Shown piece by piece: positions 8,300-15,540 of a stretch of DNA of 48,168 bases; position 1 is the stretch's first letter; each line of letters begins with the position of its first letter. This DNA is from a bacterium (GTDB taxonomy: Bacteria; Omnitrophota; Gorgyraeia; Zapsychrales; Zapsychraceae). Location: assembly GCA_030429765.1 (NCBI GenBank), contig JAUIER010000024.1, positions 1 to 48,168 on the forward strand. The letters are read 5' to 3'. The position numbers and the translations under genes were made by a program. The notes under the pieces are model-generated. The model was not told the origin of the DNA. It did not search any database and saw only the letters and a list, made by a program, of their open reading frames with translations.

Positions 8300-9076
8300 A
8301 TGGACGAACATAATTTCAAACAGCAGCTAATCAAATACATCGATGGGGAGTTGTCGTCACAGGAAGTCGCGGCATTTGAACGTTTTATTGAGGAGAATCC
8401 TCTTGCCCGAGTTGAGCTTGAAAACGAACAGAATTTTGACCGATTGCTCCGGCAGCATCTCCTGCCAGTCGAGGCCCCTTATGAGCTCAAAGAGCAGCTG
8501 ATTCAGCAGTTAGACAAGCCAAGCGTTTCTAGGCGGTTTCTGAGTCTGTTTAAATGGAAGCCTGTGTGGCAGGGAGGATTCGCTCTCACGACGATATGTC
8601 TGATCGTCACGTTATTTTTAATGCAGGCTCGACCGTTTCCCATATTTGCCGAAGCGGTAGGGGCGCATGTCGATTATCTGCATGGAAACTACACCCAGGA
8701 GATTGTAACCGATGATATCGATACCGCTCTGGCCTGGTTTGAGGGGCGTCTTGATTTTGCTGTCGCGCGTCCAACGATTTGTCCGTACAACGCGAAGCTC
8801 GTTGGAGCGCGTATGATCCAGATCAACGGGGAAAAAGCGGCCTTCTTTATGTACGAAGTTCATGGACGCAGCGTCTCGGCTTTTGTCCTGAATATGGAGA
8901 ATGAACGGATGGCGCGGATCGCGGATACTATCATCAAAGAAAACGAAATGTCCAGTGTATACGCCAAAAACCTCAGGGGTTATGAAAACATTTTGTGTTA
9001 CCACAAAAATGTCAAAACCGGGTGTTTGTTTGTGACGGACATGTCCCAGGAAGAATTTCTAACCTTTCTTAGGTAG
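8300..9076 (+). CDS. Membrane-bound anti-sigma factor without zinc ligands
   Basis: This 258-residue protein begins one base after the sigma-factor stop. The N-terminal about 70 residues (KYIDGELSSQEVAAFERFIEENPLARVELE) follow the helical pattern of zinc-type anti-sigma domains, but the usual His-x3-Cys-x2-Cys ligands are replaced by non-ligand residues. One membrane segment at about 91-110 is followed by a periplasmic domain of about 145 residues containing scattered cysteines. The expected role is to hold the ECF factor at the membrane until an envelope signal arrives. The C-terminal part (FAVARPTICPYNAKLVGARMI and onward) is the type of sensor domain found in uncharacterised anti-sigma proteins. 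Regulated proteolysis is possible but unproven. Confidence 0.8.
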   Translation: MDEHNFKQQLIKYIDGELSSQEVAAFERFIEENPLARVELENEQNFDRLLRQHLLPVEAPYELKEQLIQQLDKPSVSRRFLSLFKWKPVWQGGFALTTICLIVTLFLMQARPFPIFAEAVGAHVDYLHGNYTQEIVTDDIDTALAWFEGRLDFAVARPTICPYNAKLVGARMIQINGEKAAFFMYEVHGRSVSAFVLNMENERMARIADTIIKENEMSSVYAKNLRGYENILCYHKNVKTGCLFVTDMSQEEFLTFLR

Positions 9077-9613
9077 ATACTCTAATTTCGACAATCAATC
9101 TTCTTCGGAGATCGGATGGATCCACACGGATGGTTAACCTGCCTAAACTGTCCAGATTGGTCTCAGTTAACACAGCGAACTTTTGCGGCAAATTTGTTAT
9201 CCAATAATGAATTATGTCCGAAGAGGGATGCTCGGATTCAGCCGGTCTCCTATATACTATCCTCCTCATGACGGATCGAGGTTCTATTTTCTGTAGATCT
9301 TCGATCTTTTTTATAATCCACCTAAATCAGAGGCGCAGCCATTTTCTTGGCATTATCAATCATAAACCTTTAAAAATATTATATTTATAACATTTTGTGT
9401 GATTTCTTCGATCTGATAGTGATCAGCCAATATCGAATCATACATGGATGAAAATGATCATATTGGTCCTCAAAAATCGTGGACTTCACGACCCCATTTC
9501 TCGGATGATCGGCCCGGCAGACTGGTAAAGATAAAGATGGAAAAATATTCCTATATGTAGTAGCATACTGGTTTGCATGGGGCGGCAGGACAACAACATG
9601 CAGGAAAAGTTTG
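9077..9613. other. 537-base intergenic region without a supported gene
   Basis: This AT-richer gap separates the sigma/anti-sigma pair from the ccdA-led genes. It holds no convincing coding sequence; the short minus-strand readings have no family resemblance or ribosome-binding site. Visible elements are a weak hairpin AGATC-ttc-GATCT with a T-run at 9295-9312 and a GGAA-aaata-TTCC repeat at 9539-9551. The promoter for 9614 should lie here, possibly an ECF-type promoter, but I cannot assign boxes with confidence. Confidence 0.5.
9295..9312 (+). terminator. Weak candidate terminator after the anti-sigma gene
   Basis: A 5-base-pair stem AGATC/GATCT with a 3-base loop is followed by five T residues. 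The stem is short and AT-rich and lies over 200 bases after the anti-sigma stop, so it would be inefficient at best. Confidence 0.25.
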
Positions 9614-10285
9614 ATGGAAATTACAGGAAATCCACTGGAAATTTTTTTAGTGTTCTGGAGCGGTGTGCTGGTTAGTTTTACACCGTGTGTGTATCCGATA
9701 TTACCCATCACGGCAAGTTTTATTGCCGGGGCGAACACGCGTGGAACCCGGACAATGGGGTTCACCATTTCATTGTTTTACGTATTTGGAGTGGCCCTGA
9801 CCTACAGTGCCTTGGCCGTATTTGCGGCACTAACGGGTAAATTGTTCGGATCGTTCCAGAATAATCCCTATGTGTTTCTGATCGTCGCCAATGTCCTGAT
9901 CTTTTTTGCCCTGGTGATGCTCGACGTGATTACGCTTCCCACGATTAGTATGGGGAAGCAGCAACACAAAAAGCCCAGGAACGTTTGGGCGGTTATACTT
10001 TTTGGAGCTGCGTCGGGACTGATTATCGGGCCATGTTTGTCTCCGGTACTCGGAGCGCTCCTGGCCTTTGTGGCCGGCAAGCAAAACGTGGTGTATGGAG
10101 TGATGTTGATGTTCATTTTTGCCTATGGCATGGGGACGTCGCTGATCTTGGTCGGTACGTTTAGTGGTTTACTTGGAAACTTACCCAAGTCGGGAATGTG
10201 GATGGTCCGCATCAAGCAGTTATGCGGCCTGGTTCTGATAATTGCGGCACAGTATTATCTGGTGAAAGCCGGAGGTTTATTTTAA
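9614..10285 (+). CDS. ccdA: CcdA/DsbD-type membrane thiol-disulfide transporter
   Basis: This 223-residue protein with six predicted membrane helices moves reducing equivalents from cytoplasmic thioredoxin to periplasmic thiol proteins. The redox-active cysteines are conserved in TPCVYP (Cys25) and GPCLSP (Cys141). The reading frame also has TTG at 9611, but the ATG at 9614 is placed correctly behind AGGAAAAG (9602-9609). Its stop overlaps the start of the adjacent thioredoxin-like gene (TAATG), so the pair probably works together: CcdA supplies electrons and the TlpA-like protein delivers them. No cytochrome c gene is nearby, so a role in cytochrome c maturation is possible but not shown. 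Confidence 0.9.
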   Translation: MEITGNPLEIFLVFWSGVLVSFTPCVYPILPITASFIAGANTRGTRTMGFTISLFYVFGVALTYSALAVFAALTGKLFGSFQNNPYVFLIVANVLIFFALVMLDVITLPTISMGKQQHKKPRNVWAVILFGAASGLIIGPCLSPVLGALLAFVAGKQNVVYGVMLMFIFAYGMGTSLILVGTFSGLLGNLPKSGMWMVRIKQLCGLVLIIAAQYYLVKAGGLF

Positions 10286-10791
10286 TGGTACGATTGTGGT
10301 CAATTTTATGTCTGACGGTTTTTATAGGGGGGATGCATCCTGTTGTGGAGTCATCTGCCCAATATTTTATGATGCAGAGTGAATTAGTGGGGGAATTAAC
10401 CCCGGATTTCACCTTAAATACAATCAATAGGGATAACATTAATTTCAGTGATTTTCGCGATGGCCAAAAAGCCATCGTATTTTTTTGGGCAACGTGGTGT
10501 CCGCACTGCCATGCGGAGCTAGTTTCCCTTAAAAATCAGCGCGAAACGCTCGAAAAACGCGGGATCAAGGTTGTATTGGTGAACTTGGGTGAATCCAGGA
10601 AACAGGTGGCTAAATTCGTCTCGAAAAAACAGATTGAATTGGAGGTTTTTTTAGATGAAGAAGGTGTGCTGGAGGACGCCTATCAAATTATCGGTCTGCC
10701 TACTTTTTATTTTATCAACGAAGAAGGTGTCATAACGGCCAGTCGTCATCGTTTACCCGAGGATGTCGATACTCTGCTAACCAGGAATTAA
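10285..10791 (+). CDS. TlpA/ResA-like periplasmic thioredoxin
   Basis: This 168-residue protein carries a signal peptide or N-terminal anchor (residues about 1-26) and a thioredoxin fold with the active site WCPHC at 71-75, preceded by the AhpC/TSA-like segment TPDFTLNTINRDNINFSDFRDG. The cis-proline loop is visible as GLPTFYFIN. It is a periplasmic reductase expected to receive electrons from the CcdA-like protein, with which it shares a TAATG junction. GGAGG lies about ten bases upstream of the ATG; a longer in-frame reading from 10198 would overlap ccdA and is rejected. The substrate is unknown. Confidence 0.9.
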   Translation: MVRLWSILCLTVFIGGMHPVVESSAQYFMMQSELVGELTPDFTLNTINRDNINFSDFRDGQKAIVFFWATWCPHCHAELVSLKNQRETLEKRGIKVVLVNLGESRKQVAKFVSKKQIELEVFLDEEGVLEDAYQIIGLPTFYFINEEGVITASRHRLPEDVDTLLTRN

Positions 10792-10827
10792 AATGTACCG
10801 AATACACGCAAGAAAGGATGATTCACA

Positions 10828-11829
10828 ATGAAAAAAACCACGCTGACAATGCTAACCGCCATTTTCTTACTAGGAGTGGTTTCAGGGGCATCGGCCGAAG
10901 ATGATATGCTTCGCCGGATGATGGAGTTACGGGCAAAAATGAATGCTATGCCAGACACGGCCGAAGAGGTCAAGGAGGTTGAGGAAGTCGCCGAGCCGGA
11001 GGCTAACGCTACACCCGAGCCGGTCGAAGATACGATCAAGTATTACGACGAGACAGCCGAGCCGGAAACGTATTCCACCGAGATTTTAGATGTGAAGGAG
11101 ATCGAGTCTGATTTGGAAGTCGATATGACGGATGGGCCGATTGAATCGGAAGATTTCACGCCGGACAGCTCCGTGAAGGAAGATATGGAGGAGGTTGTCG
11201 ACGAAATCGAAATGCAGATATCCGAAGAAATGGAAGACATCGAAGCTCAGGTTGAGGAAGAGCTTGAAGATATGGCCGATACCGAAACAGACATGGATAT
11301 TGATGAAGATGTGGCCATAGACGATGAAGATGAAGTTTTTACTGAATCCTCGGATTTAGAAGTGATGCTGATCGATCCGAATGCGGATGAAAGCGCGGAT
11401 TACGAGTATGAATTCGATTACAGTAGTGATATCGAAACGGAATCCGACACACTACTTGAAGAAATATCGGCCCCTGTGGAAGACGTCGATGATATGGATT
11501 CATATGACACCTCTACGGACACGGATTACGAAGCGATGGAAGAGCAAATAACAGAAGATGTCGACGCGATTGAATCTGAAATGGACGACGCTGTCAATGA
11601 CTTGGATGACGTTTCCAAGAATGTCACCGATGAATTGGGAAGTTTCGTGGATGATATGGAGTTGCCGGCGAAAAGTCCAGCCAAGGTCGAGGATTTCGAA
11701 ACGTCGCTTAAAAAGAAAAGTGATACGATGTCATCCGAACTTGAAGAAATCGAACGCGATATTGAAGATATCAGTATCGGGCTGGAAGAAATTGTCGGTC
11801 AGAAAATCGGCGGTTACAAGGGGAACTAA
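10828..11829 (+). CDS. Secreted, extremely acidic protein of unknown function
   Basis: I do not recognise this 333-residue protein. It has a clear signal peptide (residues 1-23, cut after ASA). The mature part is dominated by Asp and Glu: I count 115 acidic residues in the full protein against 19 Lys/Arg, with no cysteine. A Met-rich segment follows the signal peptide (MLRRMMELRAKMNAMPD). The acidic residues come in short alternating hydrophobic/acidic runs, and the last 45 residues (ETSLKKKSDTMSSELEEIERDIEDI) could form a coiled coil. The start has AAGGA at a normal distance. It lies 36 bases after the TlpA-like gene and before a YceI gene whose own N-terminus has a similar acidic, Met-rich stretch. 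Cation binding or a surface-layer role are possibilities only. Confidence 0.8.
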   Translation: MKKTTLTMLTAIFLLGVVSGASAEDDMLRRMMELRAKMNAMPDTAEEVKEVEEVAEPEANATPEPVEDTIKYYDETAEPETYSTEILDVKEIESDLEVDMTDGPIESEDFTPDSSVKEDMEEVVDEIEMQISEEMEDIEAQVEEELEDMADTETDMDIDEDVAIDDEDEVFTESSDLEVMLIDPNADESADYEYEFDYSSDIETESDTLLEEISAPVEDVDDMDSYDTSTDTDYEAMEEQITEDVDAIESEMDDAVNDLDDVSKNVTDELGSFVDDMELPAKSPAKVEDFETSLKKKSDTMSSELEEIERDIEDISIGLEEIVGQKIGGYKGN

Positions 11830-11918
11830 AACAAAATGGCTGATCCGCACAGACGATACCTAACGGTATTGTGATCGGGGGATCCTAGTGATCGGCCTAT
11901 CCCAAAAAGGAGATGGAA

Positions 11919-12695
11919 ATGAAAGTGGTAAAGTGGTTTGTTCTCTTGGTTGTATTATTCTGTTCCATGACATTATCTGTCAGCGCGCAGGACAAAGGTA
12001 GCATGAGTGGTGAATTGCTGGATGAGATGGCCCTTTCTGAGGAGGAAATGGAAAGCGGTATGAAGGCGTTGAAGAATAAGATGGATGTGATGGGCGACGA
12101 GGTTGAGGAAACCGTCGACGACGTCATGGACATGTTGAAGGATGGCGATGATTCGGCGGAAATGGCGGAGGCGACACCTTACAGCATTGATGTCGGGCAT
12201 TCGACCCTGGGATTCGCGGTTAAGCATTTGGGAGTTGGTACCACGCGCGGCAGCTTTGGTGTATATGACGGAACAATCTATTTTGATCCCGATAATTACG
12301 ACAGTTTTACGGCTGAGGTTACTATTGACGCGGCGAGTATCGATACGAAACTCAAGAAACGGGACGATCATTTGCGAGCGGCCGATTTCTTTGATGTCGA
12401 GAATTATCCTGAAATCACATTTGAAAGCACTCGTCTGGAGAAACGCGGTGAAGGCGCGGTGATCATCGGTGATTTGACGATGAAGGGCGTTACCAAACAA
12501 TTGACCATCCCGGTACAGATTTCCGGCCCGGTCAAGAGTCCTTTCGGGCAGACAGTCATCGCGTTGGCAGCCCGCATCACCATTAACCGGCAGGATTACG
12601 GCATTTCATGGAGCAAGACGCTGGATAACGGCGGATTGGTCGTCGATGACAATGTTGATCTGATTATCGAGCTGGAAGCACAGAATAACGGATAA
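11919..12695 (+). CDS. YceI-family lipid-binding protein with an acidic N-terminal extension
   Basis: This 258-residue secreted protein has a signal peptide (about 1-22), an acidic Met-rich linker of about 60 residues (about 23-85), and a complete YceI lipocalin-like domain (about 86-258). The domain begins TPYSIDVGHSTLGFAVKHLGVG and includes FDVENYPEITFEST and GDLTMKGVTKQLTIPV. YceI proteins bind polyisoprenoid chains in the periplasm. The ATG at 11919 is chosen over that at 11913 because AAGGAG ends at 11912, giving normal spacing only for 11919. The linker resembles the neighbouring acidic protein in composition (repeated M-x-x-EE), which suggests the two act together or share a lineage. 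A strong terminator follows. Confidence 0.88.
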   Translation: MKVVKWFVLLVVLFCSMTLSVSAQDKGSMSGELLDEMALSEEEMESGMKALKNKMDVMGDEVEETVDDVMDMLKDGDDSAEMAEATPYSIDVGHSTLGFAVKHLGVGTTRGSFGVYDGTIYFDPDNYDSFTAEVTIDAASIDTKLKKRDDHLRAADFFDVENYPEITFESTRLEKRGEGAVIIGDLTMKGVTKQLTIPVQISGPVKSPFGQTVIALAARITINRQDYGISWSKTLDNGGLVVDDNVDLIIELEAQNNG

Positions 12696-12708
12696 AATTA
12701 AGATTATA

Positions 12709-12763
12709 GAAGCCCCGGGTTTGGAATTTCGATATAATAAATTTCAGTCCGGGGTTTCTTTTT
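12709..12763 (+). terminator. Intrinsic terminator after the YceI gene
   Basis: A GC-rich outer stem (GAAGCCCCGG pairing with CCGGGGTTTC) encloses an AT-rich inner hairpin region and is followed by TTTTT at 12759-12763. This should end the ccdA-tlpA-acidic protein-YceI transcript. Confidence 0.85.
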
Positions 12764-12818
12764 GTCTCCATTAAGATAATCGCCGGTTAGTCGAGCAACG
12801 GCAATAATCGTTTAGTAT

Positions 12819-14021
12819 ATGGACCATCATTTTATTGTAGAAATCACAATATTACTCCTAATTGCCTGCGCGGTATCCATTGTGGCCGAATGGCTGAAAA
12901 AGCCGTACACCATCGCGCTGGTGCTGGTCGGGTTGGCCGTGGCTGTGTTCAAAATCACGCCGCATATTTCAATCACCCACGAAACCATATTTACAATTAT
13001 TCTCCCGCCGCTGTTGTTCTATGGAGCGCTTCACATGGACCTGGAGCATTTAAAGCAGAATTGGAAGTCAATTGTGCTACTAGCTTTTCCCGGTGTGGTG
13101 GCGACAACCCTGCTCATCGGCTTTATGTGTCATAAACTCTTGGGACTTCCCATGATCTACGCGATGTTGTTCGGTGCTTTGATCTCGCCGACCGATCCTA
13201 TTTCGGTTTTATCGATCCTGAAACGGGTCGGGGCGCCCAAACGGCTTCAGACCATCCTGGAAGGGGAGAGTCTTTTTAATGACGGGACCGGCGTGGTTGT
13301 GTTTTCCATCATTCTGGCGATGGCGACGGATCATTCACATTTTGAACTTTCTCACGCACTGACTAAATTTCTAATTGTTACTGGTGGCGGTACGTTAGTC
13401 GGTCTGGTTGTGGGGATATTGGTGTACAAGATACTCAAACGGATTGACGATCATCTGCTGGAAGTGGCGATCACGATAGTGATGACCTTTGGAACGCCGC
13501 TGCTGGCCGAGCATTTTCATTTTTCAGGGATTATCGCTATTGTGGTGGCCGGTTTGGTCATGGGGAATTATGGACGGGTGTATTCGATGTCGGCGAAAAC
13601 CCGCGAGACGCTGGAAACTTTTTGGGAAGTCATTGAGTTTGTGATCAACTCGCTGCTGTTTTTGATCATCGGCATAGAGCTTCAACTGATTCCGCTTGAA
13701 ACGATTAAGTCAATGATAGTCCCGATTTTACTCTCCATCATGGTTGTGATTTTCGCCCGCTCGGTGGTCGTGTATCCCGCGGTGTGGATCCGGAATCGGA
13801 TGGGAGAGGGGCAGATTCCCTGGAAATGGAAGCATGTTCTGTTTTGGGGCGGATTGAAGGGCAGTATTTCGATTGCCCTGGTGGTGGGACTACCCGATAC
13901 CATGCCTTATCGTCAGACATTTCTGGTTTTGGCGTTCTGTATTGTTCTGTTCACCCTTGTTGTGCAGGGGCTGACGATTCAACCTTTAGTCAGAGGATTG
14001 AAATTAGATGAAGAGCGATAG
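12819..14021 (+). CDS. CPA1-family cation:proton antiporter (NhaP-like)
   Basis: This is a 400-residue inner-membrane protein with about twelve helices. It has the CPA1 signature SPTDP at about residues 125-129 and GESLFNDG, where the Asn-Asp pair is the transport site of Na+(K+)/H+ antiporters. The C-terminal cytosolic tail is very short, so there is no RCK or CorC-type regulatory domain. No good Shine-Dalgarno sequence precedes the ATG, so the start is less certain than the family call. The next gene, a YceI-like protein, overlaps its end by 14 bases, so the two are translated together. It likely serves pH or sodium homeostasis; the ion is not deducible. Confidence 0.88.
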   Translation: MDHHFIVEITILLLIACAVSIVAEWLKKPYTIALVLVGLAVAVFKITPHISITHETIFTIILPPLLFYGALHMDLEHLKQNWKSIVLLAFPGVVATTLLIGFMCHKLLGLPMIYAMLFGALISPTDPISVLSILKRVGAPKRLQTILEGESLFNDGTGVVVFSIILAMATDHSHFELSHALTKFLIVTGGGTLVGLVVGILVYKILKRIDDHLLEVAITIVMTFGTPLLAEHFHFSGIIAIVVAGLVMGNYGRVYSMSAKTRETLETFWEVIEFVINSLLFLIIGIELQLIPLETIKSMIVPILLSIMVVIFARSVVVYPAVWIRNRMGEGQIPWKWKHVLFWGGLKGSISIALVVGLPDTMPYRQTFLVLAFCIVLFTLVVQGLTIQPLVRGLKLDEER

Positions 14022-14604
14022 ATTTAAATACATTTTGTTGATGATGGTGATGATTTTGCTTGGCGTGGGGTCTGCCGCTGACGCTCGCAGGTCCAATTAC
14101 TATTTTAATGGAGACAACTCCCGGCTCAAGGGATCAATCAAATACACGCTGATCGGGACCTATCGGGCCGGTTTTGAGGAGTTTGAGGGAACAGTTCGCT
14201 ATGACCGCCGCAATATTGAAAACAGCGCGGTGGATCTGCGAATCAGCACGGCCAGCATCAAGTCTAAATATCCGACACTCGACCGAATCGTCCGCTCGTC
14301 CCGGCTCCTGGATTCGGCCCGTTACCCGTACATTTCCTTTGAAAGCACGTCCATCAAGGAGACCCGTCAGGGATACTATGTTGAAGGGCGCGTCACGTTG
14401 ACGGATATTACGAAAGATTTTGGATTTTATTTCGACCTTTACGGTCCCTTCCGGGAAGGCGGGGAAGAATATCTGGAAGCGCGGGGGCGCTGGGTGATCA
14501 ATCGCAAGGATTTTGAAATCATCTGGAACCGCTGGCTGGACCATGGCGGGGTGATTGTGGGGAACCATATCACCGTGGATTGGGAAATCAGGGCCTATCG
14601 ATAA
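14008..14604 (+). CDS. Second YceI-like periplasmic protein
   Basis: This 198-residue protein has a signal peptide (about 1-26, ending ADA) and a divergent YceI domain: GSIKYTLIGTYRAGFEEFEGTVRYD, then LDSARYPYISFESTSIK and a GRWVINRKDFEIIWN segment matching the family's 'ITINRQDYGISW' strand. It overlaps the antiporter gene by 14 bases, which fixes it in the same transcript. It lacks the acidic extension of the first YceI protein at 11919 and is more diverged. It probably binds an isoprenoid lipid in the periplasm. Why it is coupled to an antiporter is unclear. Confidence 0.8.
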   Translation: MKSDRFKYILLMMVMILLGVGSAADARRSNYYFNGDNSRLKGSIKYTLIGTYRAGFEEFEGTVRYDRRNIENSAVDLRISTASIKSKYPTLDRIVRSSRLLDSARYPYISFESTSIKETRQGYYVEGRVTLTDITKDFGFYFDLYGPFREGGEEYLEARGRWVINRKDFEIIWNRWLDHGGVIVGNHITVDWEIRAYR

Positions 14605-14619
14605 AAGTTGTCTGGATGG

Positions 14620-14647
14620 TTGCTTATCGGTCCGAATCGCCTATAAT
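14620..14647 (+). promoter_or_regulatory. sigma-70-type promoter of the barrel-like gene
   Basis: TTGCTT at 14620-14625, a 16-base spacer, and a perfect TATAAT at 14642-14647 lie 38 bases before the ATG at 14686. A good ribosome-binding site (AAGGAG) follows. Confidence 0.7.
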
Positions 14648-14685
14648 GGAAGGCATAATACGTTAATTTTCAACAAGGAGAAAGT

Positions 14686-15537
14686 ATGAAAAGGTTAATG
14701 GTTTCGCTGCTTTTTTTAACCCTTTTATGTGTTGGCGGGCAGGCAGACGCGCAAGGTACTGGTGAGTTTGAATTCGGAATGGAATTTGCGAATTTTGAAT
14801 ACGAAGAGCCCAATTTCATGGAAGAGGAAGGTTTCTTTTGGGGCTTTTTTGGGAACTATACGCACCGGGTGATGGAAAACAACCGTGTTGAATCCTGGGG
14901 CGATATTTTCGGGTCCGGGAACGCCTTCAATGTGTTTGAGCTGGACGCGCGGGTGATGTTTGGTGAGGTCGACTATACCTCTAATGGCACGGGTTCACTG
15001 GATGGCATCGACGATTGGCTGTTTGAGATTCGCGGGGTAGCCGGTTACGACATTCCGGTCTTTGAGAATTCGCGTATTACACCTTTCTTCGGATTTGCCT
15101 ATCGATATCTGAACGATGATTCAGGTGGTTTGCGAACAACAACCGGAGCCGCCGGTTATGAGCGCGAGGCCAATTATTTCTACATGCCGTTTGGTGTGGA
15201 ATGGTTCACTCCGCTGGGTTCAGGTTGGTCGGTGACGGCGACTGCGGAGTTTGACTTGTTTATCGACGGCGAACAGAAGAGTCATTTGGGTGACGCGGTT
15301 TCAGGACTCAACACCGTTAAGAATGATCAGGATGACGGTAAGGGATGGCGCGGTTCTATCAAGATTGCCAAGGAGACCGAACGGTTTGATTTTTTTGTTG
15401 AGCCTTATGTTCGCTATTGGGATATTGAGGATTCAGAGATATCACCGATCACGTATTCAGGGGTATTGGTTGGATTTGGTCTTGAACCGAAAAATGACTC
15501 GTTGGAATCCGGCGCGCGCGTAGGAATTAATTTCTAA
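14686..15537 (+). CDS. Secreted beta-barrel-like protein, probably outer membrane
   Basis: This 283-residue protein has a signal peptide (about 1-22, ending ADAQ). The mature part consists of alternating aromatic/polar strands separated by glycine- and Asp-rich turns (for example NSRITPFFGFAYRYLN, FDFFVEPYVRYWDI and YSGVLVGFGLEP). It ends in Phe (ARVGINF), the C-terminal signature recognised by the Bam machinery. I do not recognise a named family; it resembles small outer-membrane barrels annotated only as hypothetical. It has its own promoter (14620-14647) and a near-perfect terminator downstream that overlaps the next reading frame. A structural or porin-like role is an inference. Confidence 0.75.
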   Translation: MKRLMVSLLFLTLLCVGGQADAQGTGEFEFGMEFANFEYEEPNFMEEEGFFWGFFGNYTHRVMENNRVESWGDIFGSGNAFNVFELDARVMFGEVDYTSNGTGSLDGIDDWLFEIRGVAGYDIPVFENSRITPFFGFAYRYLNDDSGGLRTTTGAAGYEREANYFYMPFGVEWFTPLGSGWSVTATAEFDLFIDGEQKSHLGDAVSGLNTVKNDQDDGKGWRGSIKIAKETERFDFFVEPYVRYWDIEDSEISPITYSGVLVGFGLEPKNDSLESGARVGINF

Positions 15538-15540
15538 GTC

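Noticed and set aside
9069-9269. Minus-strand 66-residue reading frame after the anti-sigma gene
   Set aside because: It overlaps the end of the anti-sigma gene, has no family resemblance, and has no ribosome-binding site I can see.
9385-9768. Minus-strand 127-residue reading frame
   Set aside because: It overlaps the well-supported ccdA start on the other strand, has no ribosome-binding site, and its composition shows no protein-like pattern.
10828-11829. Acidic protein as low-complexity false gene
   Set aside because: It has a good ribosome-binding site, a clean signal peptide, no tandem DNA repeat, and an ordered charged C-terminus. The antisense Ser/Ile-rich frames are the shadow instead.
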